Counted from the first letter of the stretch, positions 37,091 through 46,013 are shown. The stretch is 64,000 nucleotides of DNA from Occultella kanbiaonis (GCF_009708215.1 NZ_CP046175.1:4154001-4218000), one strand, 5' to 3'. Numbers and translations: made by a program. Notes: a model not told the origin generated them from the sequence alone.

Positions 37091-38524
37091 ATGAGCGATG
37101 CCACGCCGCCTGGAATCGACAGTGTCAACACCCTCCTCATCCTCGGCGCCTCGGGCGATCTCACCAACCGACTCCTGCTGCCGGGTCTGGGCTCCCTCCT
37201 GGCCGCCGAACCGGAACGTCAGGTCCGGGTCGTGGGCGCCGACATCGCCGACCTCTCCGAGCAGGACTGGGCGGAGCGCGTCCGGTCCTGCTTGGGCGAT
37301 GCCGGGGTGCCTGCCGCCGCTGCCGGGGCGATCGCCGACCGAGCCCGGTACATCCGGACCGACGTCCTGGACGCCGATGCGCTGGCCGGGCTGCTGGACT
37401 CCGTCGACGGGCCGACCGTCCTCTACTTCGCGCTCCCGCCGCGCATCTCGGTGCAGGTCTGTGAGCTGCTCGAGAGACGCGGCGTGGACCCAGCCACCCG
37501 GCTCGCCCTGGAGAAGCCGTTCGGCACCGACCTCGCCTCGGCCCAAGCGCTGAACGCCCAGCTGCTGAAGGTGGTCGAGGAGAACCGGATCTTCCGGGTG
37601 GACCATTTCCTCGGCCTGAGCTCGGTGCTGAACCTCTTCGGCGTGCGGTTCGCGAACCGGCTGCTGGCTCCGGTGTGGACGTCCGAGCACATCGAGAAGG
37701 TCGTCATCCGCTACGACGAGGACCTCGCCCTGGAGGGCCGGGCGGGCTATTACGACCGAGCCGGTGCCCTCGTGGACATGATCCAGTCGCACCTGCTGCA
37801 GGTGCTCGCGTACTTCGCCATGGAAGCACCGGAGACGTTGGACGCGGAGCAGGTCCGGTCCCTCAAGGCGCAGGTGCTGCGGGCCACCAGGATCTGGGCC
37901 GACGATCCGGCCGGCTCGTCCCGGCGGGCCCGGTACACCGCGGGCACCATCGAAGCGCGCCGGGTACCGGACTACGTCGACGAGGAGGGCGTCGATCCGG
38001 CCCTGGATACCGAGACCCTCGCCGAGATGATCGTCGAGATCGACAACGAGCGGTGGAGCGGAACGCCCTTCGTGCTGCGCAGCGGCAAGGCCCTGGGCGA
38101 GGCCGTCAAGCAGATCGAGGTCTTCTTCCGCGAACCGGGCCACGTACCGACCGGCCTGCACGGCACCGGCCATCCGGACATGCTCGTGCTCGGTCTGAAG
38201 CCTGCCGAGATGCTCATCTCGATGTCCGTCAACGCCGAGGGAGACCCGTTCGACCTCGAGCAGAAGGACCTCCGCGCGACCCTCGGCGCGTCCCGGATGC
38301 TGCCGTACGGCGAGGTCCTGGACCGCATGCTCGACGGCGATCCGCTGCTCTCGATCCGTGGCGACGTCGCGGAGGACTGCTGGCGGATCGTGGCCCCGGT
38401 CCTGACCGCGTGGCGGGCCGGCGAGGTACCGATGCAGGACTACCCGGCCGGGTCCGCTGGGCCCGAGGGCTGGGGCGCCGTGCCGGGCGTCAGCGACCGA
38501 CCCGCGCCAGGACCTGTCCGGTGA
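37091..38524 (+). CDS. zwf: Glucose-6-phosphate dehydrogenase-like protein (divergent class)
   Basis: 477 residues. The NAD(P)-binding motif ILGASGDLTNRLLLPGL comes first, then FALPPRI, ALEKPFGTDLASAQALN and the substrate/active-site region RVDHFLGLSSVLNLFGVRFANRLLAPVWTSEHI with its catalytic His in DHFLG. GRAGYYDRAGALVDMIQSHLLQVLAYFAMEAP and a standard tail (DYPAGSAGPEGW) follow. In classical enzymes the signature continues DHYLGK; here the Lys is replaced (DHFLGLS), so activity or specificity may differ. It is monocistronic and its 3' end overlaps the convergent methyltransferase gene by 35 bp. Confidence 0.9.
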   Translation: MSDATPPGIDSVNTLLILGASGDLTNRLLLPGLGSLLAAEPERQVRVVGADIADLSEQDWAERVRSCLGDAGVPAAAAGAIADRARYIRTDVLDADALAGLLDSVDGPTVLYFALPPRISVQVCELLERRGVDPATRLALEKPFGTDLASAQALNAQLLKVVEENRIFRVDHFLGLSSVLNLFGVRFANRLLAPVWTSEHIEKVVIRYDEDLALEGRAGYYDRAGALVDMIQSHLLQVLAYFAMEAPETLDAEQVRSLKAQVLRATRIWADDPAGSSRRARYTAGTIEARRVPDYVDEEGVDPALDTETLAEMIVEIDNERWSGTPFVLRSGKALGEAVKQIEVFFREPGHVPTGLHGTGHPDMLVLGLKPAEMLISMSVNAEGDPFDLEQKDLRATLGASRMLPYGEVLDRMLDGDPLLSIRGDVAEDCWRIVAPVLTAWRAGEVPMQDYPAGSAGPEGWGAVPGVSDRPAPGPVR

Positions 38525-39602
38525 CGTCGCGCAGCGCTCGCAGCGGGCGGGTCAGCCGCCACGAGGTCGACGCGCGCAACGCATCGAGCTCCTCTTCCAG
38601 TTGAGTCACCCGCGCCGAGACCGACGCACGTGTCTCTGCGAGTTCGGTGCGCAGGTCCGCCCGCTCCCCGAGCAACGCCGACCGCTCCGCCCGCAGTTCG
38701 TCCGCCTCGGCTGCGGTCAGGCCCCCGCAACCGATCAGCACCTCGTCGCGGACGCGAAGGAGCTGGGCGAGCCGGTCCCGCGCGGCGGGTGGCGTCGCGC
38801 CGGCTTCCAGAGTGACGAAGAACTCGAAGCCGAGTGATTCCCCGCCGAGCACCTGGACGAACGGCTGATAGCCGAGGTCCCGGAGGTCGTCGAGGAGGAA
38901 CTCGAACGAGGCAGGTGTGAACCGCCACCGGTGCGTGTCGTGATAGACGTCCTGACGGTCGCCGTCGGCGATGACCTGGGCTGCTCCCTCAAGGGCGGGC
39001 AACTGGAGTCCGATCGTCCCGGTCTGCCCCGGCCACCAGGCGACCTGCCCGTCGAGGGTGCACGCGTACGCGGTGTGGTCGAGGAGGCTACCGGGCGGGT
39101 GGAAGGTGGTCGGGCGCAGGTGCGCGTCGACGATCTGACCGAGCGTGGACGGCGGCTTGAAGTGGTCGAAGCACCAGCGCAGGTCCGGCACCACCAGGGC
39201 CAGGCGGCCGCCCGGGCGCAGCATCGCGGCGCAGTCGTTGAGAAAGCCGATCAGGTCGACGGTGTGCTCGATGAAGTTGGATGCAATGACGTAGTCGTAG
39301 GTCCCCGGGGCATCCACCACGTCGGCGAGGCTGCCGCCGGACCAGAGGTGGTCGACCTCCTCGATCCGCTCGATGAGGGCCTCGTCGAGCCCGTAGCCGC
39401 GGTACTTGGCGATGAGTTCCTCGCGCGGAGCGTGGTCGATCACGCGCACGTCGTACCCGGAACTCTTCGGCACGAGCGGGTTGTAGGACGGCCCGATCTC
39501 AAGACCGCGGCCAGCGAGGTCCACGCCCGCGAGCGCAGTCTGCGTGCGGACGTCGGCGGGTGGAGTGTCCCTGGCGGCGGCAGCGTCGGCCATAGCGCTC
39601 AT
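38490..39602 (-). CDS. SAM-dependent class I methyltransferase with a C-terminal coiled coil
   Basis: 370 residues from ATG 39602 (ATG 39593 is also possible). GVDLAGRGLEIGPSYNPLVPKSSGYDVRVIDHA gives the SAM-binding loop I and the acidic end of strand 2; YDYVIASNFIEHTVDLIGFLNDCAAMLRPGGRLALVVPD is motif II/III. The C-terminus is a coiled coil (about 295-355: AEADELRAERSALLGERADLRTELAETRASV) ending STSWRLTRPLRALRDV, a tail common in polysaccharide-modifying enzymes of actinobacteria. A role in cell-surface glycan methylation is inferred; no glycosyltransferase is adjacent. Confidence 0.9.
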   Translation of the reverse strand: MSAMADAAAARDTPPADVRTQTALAGVDLAGRGLEIGPSYNPLVPKSSGYDVRVIDHAPREELIAKYRGYGLDEALIERIEEVDHLWSGGSLADVVDAPGTYDYVIASNFIEHTVDLIGFLNDCAAMLRPGGRLALVVPDLRWCFDHFKPPSTLGQIVDAHLRPTTFHPPGSLLDHTAYACTLDGQVAWWPGQTGTIGLQLPALEGAAQVIADGDRQDVYHDTHRWRFTPASFEFLLDDLRDLGYQPFVQVLGGESLGFEFFVTLEAGATPPAARDRLAQLLRVRDEVLIGCGGLTAAEADELRAERSALLGERADLRTELAETRASVSARVTQLEEELDALRASTSWRLTRPLRALRDVTGQVLARVGR

Positions 39603-39685
39603 CCTGGCACTCGAGGCGTGGGGATTCTCGTACCTTCGGGTCGCGGGTCCGTGTCGGCTGCAGGCCCCTGCGACGGCGAGCGCCG

Positions 39686-39745
39686 GTGTACGAAAACTAC
39701 CCGGCCGGGTCAGCAGGCCCGGAGGGCTGGGGTTCGGTGCCCGCT
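39686..39745 (+). pseudogene. Relic matching the C-terminal tail of the G6PDH-like gene
   Basis: Read in the plus frame from 39698, codons encode YPAGSAGPEGWG, identical in protein to the tail of the G6PDH-like gene at 38441-38476. The DNA differs at five positions, all third codon positions. The segment underlies the antisense 3' end of the MFS gene. The two copies flank the methyltransferase gene, suggesting a lost second zwf or a recombination scar. The mirrored minus frame is also synonymous, so strand of origin is inferred from resemblance to G6PDH tails. Confidence 0.5.
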
Positions 39746-41045
39746 CGCGACTCCGGCGCGGCGTTGACCTGGGCACCGGCGGCGAGCATCGCGCGGCGCC
39801 CCACAGGCACCAGCACGGCGATCGCAGCCACGGCGACCAGGAGTCCGCCGGCGGCGACCAGGAGGAACTCGACGCTGTAGATGTCCGCGAGTGGCCCGAA
39901 GACCGCCATGCCGAGCGGCATCGACACCGCCATCACGATGCCGACGAAGCCGAACACCCGGCCCTGCCGCTCCGGCTCGACCGTCTCCTGGAGGATGGTG
40001 AACGACGGCGTCGAGAAGAACGGCACGAACAGGCCGAATCCGAACATGAAGGCGAAGAAGACCCACAGGTTCGGGGCGAGCCCGAGTGCGGCGGTCAGGC
40101 CGCCGAACATGAAGGTGGAGGCGACGACCATCGCGATCTTGTTCTTGAGCCCACCCCAGGCCGCGATGAGCGCACCGCCGAGGGTCATCCCGATGCTGAA
40201 CGCGAGCTCGTTCGCGGTGAGCTTCCAGACCTCCTCCCCGAACGTCCGCACGATCATCAGCGGGGTGAGGTAGCTGGGCCCCACCACGAGCAGGAACACG
40301 ATGGCGTAGAGCGCGAGGAGCCAGCGGATGAACGGGTGGTGCGCCACGTACCGGACGCCGCCGACGAGGTCGTCGAAGTAGCCCGGCAGTGGCCCGTCGG
40401 AGTCGCTGCGGACGATGCGGGGCACCGAGAGCGCGAGCAGGAACCCGATGCCGATGGCCGCCGTGGTCACATCGACGAAGAAGATCGCCACGATCGAGAA
40501 GTTCGCGTACACCGCCGCCGCGGCCGCAGGTGCGAGGAGCATCATCGCCGACTGGATCGTGCCGTTCAGCCCGTTCACGCGCATCAGCTTGGAGGTCGGC
40601 ACGATCTGCGGGATCAGCGCCGAGACCGCGGGCATCTGGATGCCGGCGCCCACCGATCGGATCGCCAGAGTCCCGTAGATGAGCCAGAGGTGCTCGAACC
40701 CGGACAGCATCAGGAGGGCGAGCGCGAGCGTGGTCACCGCGATCGATGCGTCGGCGGCCATGATGAGCCGCTTGCGATCCAGCCGGTCTGCCCACACGCC
40801 GCCGAAGATCGAGACGATCGCCTGCGGCAGGAAGCCGAACACGGAGGCCAGCGCCATGACGGTCCCGGACTTCGTCTCGAGGGTCAGGTGCCACATGATC
40901 GCGTACTGGACCAACATCGACCCGAACAGGCTGACGGTCTGGCCGCTCAGGAAGATCGTGGCGTCCCGGCGCCAGGTCGGCTTCGCGGCGACGTCGTCGG
41001 CAGGGCCGGCGTCGTCCCGCGCTCGTTCGGCGGACCGATGGACAT
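39697..41045 (-). CDS. MFS transporter, with an apparent frameshift near the N-terminus
   Basis: Twelve-helix major facilitator of the MFS_3/multidrug type: WADRLDRKRLIMAADASIAV is the loop 2-3 motif. The frame is intact from ATG 40917, but that start cuts helix 1: the same frame upstream encodes ERARDDAGPADDVAAKPTWRRDATIFLSGQTVSLFG, a normal N-terminus, without an in-frame ATG, GTG or TTG before a TGA. ATG 41045 (MSIGPP) lies in the frame that one missing base, at about 41020-41030, would connect. The real start is therefore probably 41045. The last residues run over a zwf-tail relic. The substrate is unknown. Confidence 0.87.
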
Positions 41046-41084
41046 GCCTCCATCGTCGTCCCGACCACCGTCATCGGTCCATGG

Positions 41085-42341
41085 CTAATTCCGGGACTCG
41101 TCACTCACCGGGTCAGTTCGACCCCCGGTCGGTGCATCGGCGAGCGTGTGCCGTCGCGGCGATCGCCCGCCCGAGCGGCCGTGCACGAACGTGTAGAGCG
41201 CGCCGGCGAGCATCATCACGCCGGCCAGTGACAGGTACATGGTGCTGAAGTCGGCGGCAGCGACGATGGCGCCGAGCACCACGGGCCCGATGCCGGTTCC
41301 GAGGTCGAGGGCGAAGAAGTAGGTGGAGGTCGCCAGCCCGACCCGGTACGCGGGGGTCCTGCGGACCGAGATCGCCTGGATCGTCGAGGTCAGGTTCCCG
41401 AACCCGAACCCGAGCAGGACGGCGGCGATCAACATCATGGTGGTGTCCCGTGCGCTCGCCAGCACCACCATCCCGGCGACCATCGCCACGAGCGCCGGGT
41501 ACACCACGACGTTGTCACCGCGCCGGTCCTGGGTGCGTCCGGCGAACGGCCGGGTGAGCAGCAGCACGAGCGCGTACACGGCGAAGAACAACGCGGCTGC
41601 CGTGGCGATGTCGAGGGACTCGGCGTAGGAGTTGAGGAACGCCAGGACCCCAGAGTAGGAAAGGCCCCCGAGCGCGATCACCGACACCACCGGCAGGACG
41701 CCCGGCTCCACGAAGGTGCGCGGGTGCCACCCGCGGGTCGTCGCCCGTTGCTCCGGTGTGAGCTCGAGTTCCGGGAACCGCAGGAACAGCGAGGCGATCA
41801 GCGCCAACGCGGAGAACGCCACGCAGGCTGCGAACAGCAGCTCGTAGTCCCCCCACTGCAGCAGGGTGAGCGCGATGAACGGCCCGATCGCGGTGGCGAG
41901 CGTCTGTGCCATCCCGAGGAACGCGGTGCCCTCGCCGCGACGGGCCGGCGGGATGATCGCCTGCGCGCCGGCCACGATCGCGGTGGCGCCCGAGCCCATC
42001 GCGAAGCCGTGCACAAGCCGGACCGCGATCAACAGGCCCAGGTCCTGCGCGGGGATGTACAGCGCCGACATCACCACGTACACGACCAGTGCCGAGATGA
42101 TGAGCCGGCGCCGTCCGACGATCTCGAGCAGCTTGCCGGCGGACAGGCGCGCCACCACCGCCCCGATGATGAACGCGCTCGAGGCGAGGCCGGCCAGACT
42201 CGCGCTCGCCTGGAACCGTTCGACGGCGTAGAACGCCATCGTGGTCATGAGCAGGTAGAAGATCATGCCCATGAAGCAGCTGGTGACGATGGCGAGGATG
42301 AAACTGCGGGTCCACAGTGGCCCGGTGATGCGGTCGGTCAC
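41085..42341 (-). CDS. MFS transporter (second, sugar/drug efflux type)
   Basis: 418 residues from GTG 42341, with AGGAG 6 nt upstream. Twelve hydrophobic segments begin WTRSFILAIVTSCFMGMIFYLLMTTMAFYAV. The A-motif region is ASSAFIIGAVVARLSAGKLLEIVGRRRLII (loop 2-3) and helices 4-5 have VRLVHGFAMGSGATAIVAGAQAIIPPARRGEGTAFLG. It ends with a basic and hydrophilic tail. It lies just upstream of the other MFS gene on the same strand and may be co-transcribed. The family exports drugs or sugars; no substrate is indicated. Confidence 0.93.
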   Translation of the reverse strand: MTDRITGPLWTRSFILAIVTSCFMGMIFYLLMTTMAFYAVERFQASASLAGLASSAFIIGAVVARLSAGKLLEIVGRRRLIISALVVYVVMSALYIPAQDLGLLIAVRLVHGFAMGSGATAIVAGAQAIIPPARRGEGTAFLGMAQTLATAIGPFIALTLLQWGDYELLFAACVAFSALALIASLFLRFPELELTPEQRATTRGWHPRTFVEPGVLPVVSVIALGGLSYSGVLAFLNSYAESLDIATAAALFFAVYALVLLLTRPFAGRTQDRRGDNVVVYPALVAMVAGMVVLASARDTTMMLIAAVLLGFGFGNLTSTIQAISVRRTPAYRVGLATSTYFFALDLGTGIGPVVLGAIVAAADFSTMYLSLAGVMMLAGALYTFVHGRSGGRSPRRHTLADAPTGGRTDPVSDESRN

Positions 42342-42459
42342 GGCGCTCCTTCGCTTCGACGCCGCGACCCCCGATACGCGGCGTCGCTCGCAGCCTAGGC
42401 AAGCAGGGCGCGCGGACTCCCACTGATGCCATGAGTTGCCGCCGAGGCGGCCGGCCGGC

Positions 42460-43506
42460 TCAGAGCCTGACCGGCTGGCCCGCCTCGACCGACCGCTGCG
42501 CCGCCGTGACGATCGCGAGCGTGCGCGCACCCACGGCGCCGTCGGGCTGCGGGGTCCGGCCGGTGCGCACCGCGTCGAGGAACTCGCCGAGCATCCGGGC
42601 GTCCAGGTCCGCTCCGAAGCCGGCCCAGACCTCGCCGTCGGCGTCGTAACCGGCCACGTGGGCCGCGAACGGGTCGATCCGCACCGACCCGGCGGTGCCG
42701 TGCACCTCCAGGGTGAGCCCGCCCCAGTTCGGCGCGGACTCCGGGTGACTCCACGAGCAGTCGATCGTGGCGATCACACCGGAGGGGTACCGGATCGACA
42801 CCACGCCCCCGGTCTCCACGTCCACGCCGGCGTCGGGCCGCAGGATCCGGTTCGTCACGGCGTGCACCTCCTCGGCCCCCTCGCCCAGGAGTGCGTCGAT
42901 CAGGTCCGCCACGTGCACCACGTGGTCGAGGAGCGCGCCGCCGCCGGACCGGGCCGGGTCGGTGAACCAGGACCGCTGGGCGAGCGGCATCTTCCCGTTG
43001 TTGGTACCGAGGATCGAGTAGATGTCGCCGAGCTGACCGGCGCGGACCCTTGCCACGAGGTCGGTGAAAACGCTCGCGAACCGCACCGGGTACGCCGTCA
43101 TCAGGATCACGCCGGCCGCGTCCGCGGCGGCACGCATGGCCGCGGCGTCCGCGTCGGAGGTGGCCAGCGGCTTCTCGCAGAGCACGTGCGCGCCGGCGGC
43201 GGTCGCCAGTTCCGTCAGCGCACGGTGCGAGGTGTTCTCCGCACAGATGACGACGGCGTCCGGCGCCTTCGCGAGGAGCGTCGCCACATCCTCGACGTAG
43301 GTGACGCCGTGTTCCGCGGCGAACGTCGCGCCGCGCACGGTGCCCGGGTCGTAGGGCCCGGGGTCGGTGCCGAGCACCTCGACGCCCGGCGTCGCAGCGA
43401 GGATCCGCGCGTAGGAGGACGCGTGGGTATGCGCGAAGGACAGGATGCCAACGGTGAGTGGCGCGATCGTCGGGCTCATCTCGATCGGCCCCGGTGCGGT
43501 CGTCAT
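42460..43506 (-). CDS. Gfo/Idh/MocA family oxidoreductase (second of a coupled pair)
   Basis: 348 residues; its ATG overlaps the stop of the upstream dehydrogenase (ATGA). The N-terminal Rossmann part is atypical (LTVGILSFAHTHASSYARILAATPGVEVLGTD, with AHTH in place of a GxGxxG loop). It is followed by DAVVICAENTSHRALTELATAAGAHVLCEKPLATS, whose EKP motif is the family catalytic signature, and GGGALLDHVVHVADLIDALLG in the C-terminal domain. It probably oxidises or epimerises a sugar or cyclitol with NAD(P). The pairing with a second enzyme of the family suggests sequential steps. Confidence 0.92.
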   Translation of the reverse strand: MTTAPGPIEMSPTIAPLTVGILSFAHTHASSYARILAATPGVEVLGTDPGPYDPGTVRGATFAAEHGVTYVEDVATLLAKAPDAVVICAENTSHRALTELATAAGAHVLCEKPLATSDADAAAMRAAADAAGVILMTAYPVRFASVFTDLVARVRAGQLGDIYSILGTNNGKMPLAQRSWFTDPARSGGGALLDHVVHVADLIDALLGEGAEEVHAVTNRILRPDAGVDVETGGVVSIRYPSGVIATIDCSWSHPESAPNWGGLTLEVHGTAGSVRIDPFAAHVAGYDADGEVWAGFGADLDARMLGEFLDAVRTGRTPQPDGAVGARTLAIVTAAQRSVEAGQPVRL

Positions 43507-44513
43507 CGCAGGCTCCCCTCGGTGCTCGGTACCGTCATTTCCGTGGGCAACTCCACGACCTCGCCGCTCGCGGCCGAGGCCAGCACCGCCTCGGCGATGG
43601 CCACGGCGCGGACGCCGTCGACGCCGCTCACGGACGCCACTGCGCCCGTGCTGATGGCCGCCCAGAAGTCGGCGAGCTCGGCCGTGTACGGGCTCTCGGA
43701 AGCGTCCGTCGCCGGAAGGTAGCCACCCGCGTTGGCCGGGCCACCGAGGTGGACCCGGGCGGAGTCGGCCCGAGCCATGTCGTACCGGAGCAGGCCACCG
43801 TCCCCGGCGATCTCGAACGAGGACGTGAACGGCAGCCCGGGGTGCCCCCAGACGCCGTAGACATGGCTGATCGCACCCGAGACGTGGGTGAGCGTCACCG
43901 CGGCACTGGCGACGCGACCGCCGTCCCCGGCCCGCGCCGTCGACCGCGCGAACACCCGGGCCACCGGCCCGGCGAGCCACTCGGCCTGGTCGAGGTCGTG
44001 GATCATCTGGTCGAGCACGATCCCGCCGGAGCGTGCCTCGTCGAAGAACCAGTCCGCCTTCGGCGCCGCGCTCATCCGGCGGAACCGGGCCACCGCGACC
44101 GTGCCGATCCGCCCGGCGCGGATCGCGGCGCGTGCGGCGGCGTACTCGGGGAAGTAGCGCACCACGTGGGCGGGGAACAGCCGCACCCCCGCCGCCTCGG
44201 CGGCCTCGACAACGGTCGTCGCCTCTGCGGAGGTGCGCGCGAGCGGCTTCTCGCAGACCACGTGCCTGCCCGCACCGATCGCGGCGAGGGCCAGCTCGGC
44301 GTGGGTGGCGGTGGGCGTGACGATGTCCACCAGGTCCACCTGCGGCCACAGGTCCGCGAGGGTGTCCGCGGTGCGGAACCCGAACCTGTCGGCGAGGGCC
44401 TGCGCGCCATGCTCGGAGTGCACCACCACGTCCGCGCCGAGGGCCCGCCAGCCGGCGGCGTGCACCCCTGAGATCCCGCCGGCACCGATGAGGCCGACGC
44501 GGGGCGCGTTCAC
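43503..44513 (-). CDS. Gfo/Idh/MocA family oxidoreductase (first of a coupled pair)
   Basis: 336 residues from GTG 44513, with GAGGAAGG immediately upstream. Rossmann loop RVGLIGAGGISGVHAAGW, then VDIVTPTATHAELALAAIGAGRHVVCEKPLARTSAEA with the catalytic EKP Lys, and the C-terminal SGGIVLDQMIHDLDQAEWLAGPV. It is an NAD(P)-dependent sugar, myo-inositol or related dehydrogenase; the substrate cannot be read from the sequence. Translationally coupled to the next gene. A 31-codon frame (44510-44605) overlaps its start but is not convincing as a gene. Confidence 0.94.
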   Translation of the reverse strand: MNAPRVGLIGAGGISGVHAAGWRALGADVVVHSEHGAQALADRFGFRTADTLADLWPQVDLVDIVTPTATHAELALAAIGAGRHVVCEKPLARTSAEATTVVEAAEAAGVRLFPAHVVRYFPEYAAARAAIRAGRIGTVAVARFRRMSAAPKADWFFDEARSGGIVLDQMIHDLDQAEWLAGPVARVFARSTARAGDGGRVASAAVTLTHVSGAISHVYGVWGHPGLPFTSSFEIAGDGGLLRYDMARADSARVHLGGPANAGGYLPATDASESPYTAELADFWAAISTGAVASVSGVDGVRAVAIAEAVLASAASGEVVELPTEMTVPSTEGSLR

Positions 44514-44639
44514 GCCTTCCTCACCGCGGGCTCGCCGCCGATCAGATGGGCGACGTCCCGAGTGGACGCGGACAGGTCGAGCTGGGTCTGGCGCACGAGG
44601 CTCACGCAACCACCGTATCGAACCGTGAGCGCCCGTGGG

Positions 44640-45050
44640 TCACTGAATGAGACAGAAGGGATGACCCGCCGGATCGAGATAGACCCGGAAGCCGCCGTCC
44701 TTCGAGGGCTGGTGCTGGTGGCGCCGGGCACCGAGGGCGAGCACCGACGGTTCGGAGGCGTCGATGTTCGCGACGGTGAGGTCGAGGTGGACCTGCTGGG
44801 GGTGGGCGCCCCCGGGCCAGGTCGGCGTGACCCAGTCCTCGATCCGCTGGAACGCGAGGGTCGGGCGCCCGTCCGGACGCTCCGGGCTCACCCCGCCGCC
44901 GGGCGGCACCAGGTTGACCCAGTCCCGGTCCGCGCCGGGCTCTATGGGCCAGCCGAGCAGCTCGGAGTAGAAGCCGCCGAGCGCCAGCGCGTCGGGGCAG
45001 TCGAGGATGATCAGATCGAGGACCGGCTTCGCGATCGGTGCGTCAGTCAT
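44640..45050 (-). CDS. VOC family (glyoxalase-like) protein
   Basis: 136 residues. Two beta-alpha-beta-beta-beta modules are visible: KPVLDLIILDCPDALALGGFYSELLGWPIE..WVNLVPPGG and HPQQVHLDLTVANIDASEPSVLALGARR..GGFRVYLDPAGHPFCLIQ. The ending DPAGHPFCL is typical of actinobacterial glyoxalase-like proteins with unknown substrates. ATG 45050 is preceded by TACCTT at 7 nt for a leaderless transcript. It is one of three VOC genes within 2.2 kb. Confidence 0.93.
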   Translation of the reverse strand: MTDAPIAKPVLDLIILDCPDALALGGFYSELLGWPIEPGADRDWVNLVPPGGGVSPERPDGRPTLAFQRIEDWVTPTWPGGAHPQQVHLDLTVANIDASEPSVLALGARRHQHQPSKDGGFRVYLDPAGHPFCLIQ

Positions 45051-45057
45051 GCCGGCG

Positions 45058-45063
45058 AAGGTA
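45058..45063 (-). promoter_or_regulatory. -10 box (TACCTT) of a leaderless promoter
   Basis: On the minus strand TACCTT ends 7 nt before ATG 45050; no ribosome binding site is present. Confidence 0.5.
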
Positions 45064-45206
45064 CCGCCGACTCCGGACGTATCCCGTCCGGATGCGTCGC
45101 GGTAGCGCGCAAGGCGTTCCCGGACGCCGGCCACACGGTCATCGACGACGGTCACCACCTGCATCCGGGCCCGGGAACCCTGGGATCGGTAGCCGGGACC
45201 ACCACC

Positions 45207-45212
45207 TAGCCT
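45207..45212 (+). promoter_or_regulatory. -10 box (TAGCCT) of a leaderless promoter
   Basis: TAGCCT ends 7 nt before GTG 45220, with no ribosome binding site. Confidence 0.55.
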
Positions 45213-45219
45213 GGGCTTC

Positions 45220-45963
45220 GTGACCACGATCGAGCCCTTGCCACGCTCGTACCTCGACGCCCGCCGCCTCGCCGACCCGAGTATCCGAATGCGCGTGGTC
45301 ACCCGCGGCGACGCCGCCGAACTGCCCGAGGACCCGCACGAGCTCGTGCCGGGCGCGTGGAGCCGCGGCGCCATGGCTGCGGCCGTCCTTGGAACGGCCC
45401 TGATCACCGTGGGCTTCGCCGTCGGCATGTGGTTCGTGGCCACGAACCCGCCCCCGGGCTCCGGGACCGGCTGGTTCATCGGCTGGAACCTCTTCCCGTG
45501 GTTTTCACCCTCCCCGTGATCCTCACGTGCGGCTACTTCCTGACCCGCTCACGCCGGGCTCACGCCTTCGCGGCGGACTACGGCCGGCTCCGCCAGGGCA
45601 CGACGCGCGTCGAGGGGAACCTTGCGCGACGTGGCGATCGGCACGTCCGAGGCCACGATCACCGGCCTGGTGGCAGCCGTCGAGGTCACATGGCACCGGC
45701 AGGCCCGGCGCATCGTGGCGAACGGTGACGCACGCCTGCTGCAGACCGAGGTGCCGCGGCTCGGCACCCGCGTGCAACTGTGGCTGAGCCCGGAAGGCGC
45801 CGTGGTCGTGATGCAACTGGCCGCGGGGGCGCCGGCCGGCCCAGGGCCGGCGGAAGCCCCGGTGGGAATCGGCGATCAGCTCGCGGTCCTCGCCCGGTTG
45901 CGGGCGCACGGCAGCCTGAGCGAGGCCGAGTTCGCGGCGGCCAGGCGGCAACTGCTCGGCTAG
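45220..45963 (+). CDS. Membrane protein with C-terminal SHOCT domain, broken by two homopolymer indels
   Basis: Read directly, the frame stops at 45519 after 99 codons. Restoring one T in the run at 45502-45505 and removing one G from 45614-45617 gives a continuous protein of about 247 residues. It has a soluble N-terminus, two membrane helices (AAAVLGTALITVGFAVGMWFV and GWNLFPWFFTLPVILTCGYFL), a beta-rich region (TLRDVAIGTSEATITGLVAAVEVTW) and a SHOCT tail (IGDQLAVLARLRAHGSLSEAEFAAARRQLLG). The two compensating changes in homopolymers suggest sequencing errors rather than decay. The GTG start follows a leaderless -10 box. Function unknown. Confidence 0.8.
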
Positions 45964-46001
45964 CGCCGACAAGGCGGGTGGAGAACGTCCGGAATGGTCC
46001 C

Positions 46002-46007
46002 TAGTCT
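46002..46007 (+). promoter_or_regulatory. -10 box (TAGTCT) of a leaderless promoter
   Basis: TAGTCT ends 6 nt before ATG 46014, with no ribosome binding site. Confidence 0.58.
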
Positions 46008-46013
46008 CGCGGC

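Noticed and set aside
41060-41104. Alternative minus-strand starts for the MFS gene in the third frame (MTVVGTTMEAC..)
   Set aside because: That frame becomes Arg-rich shadow sequence and does not match an MFS N-terminus.
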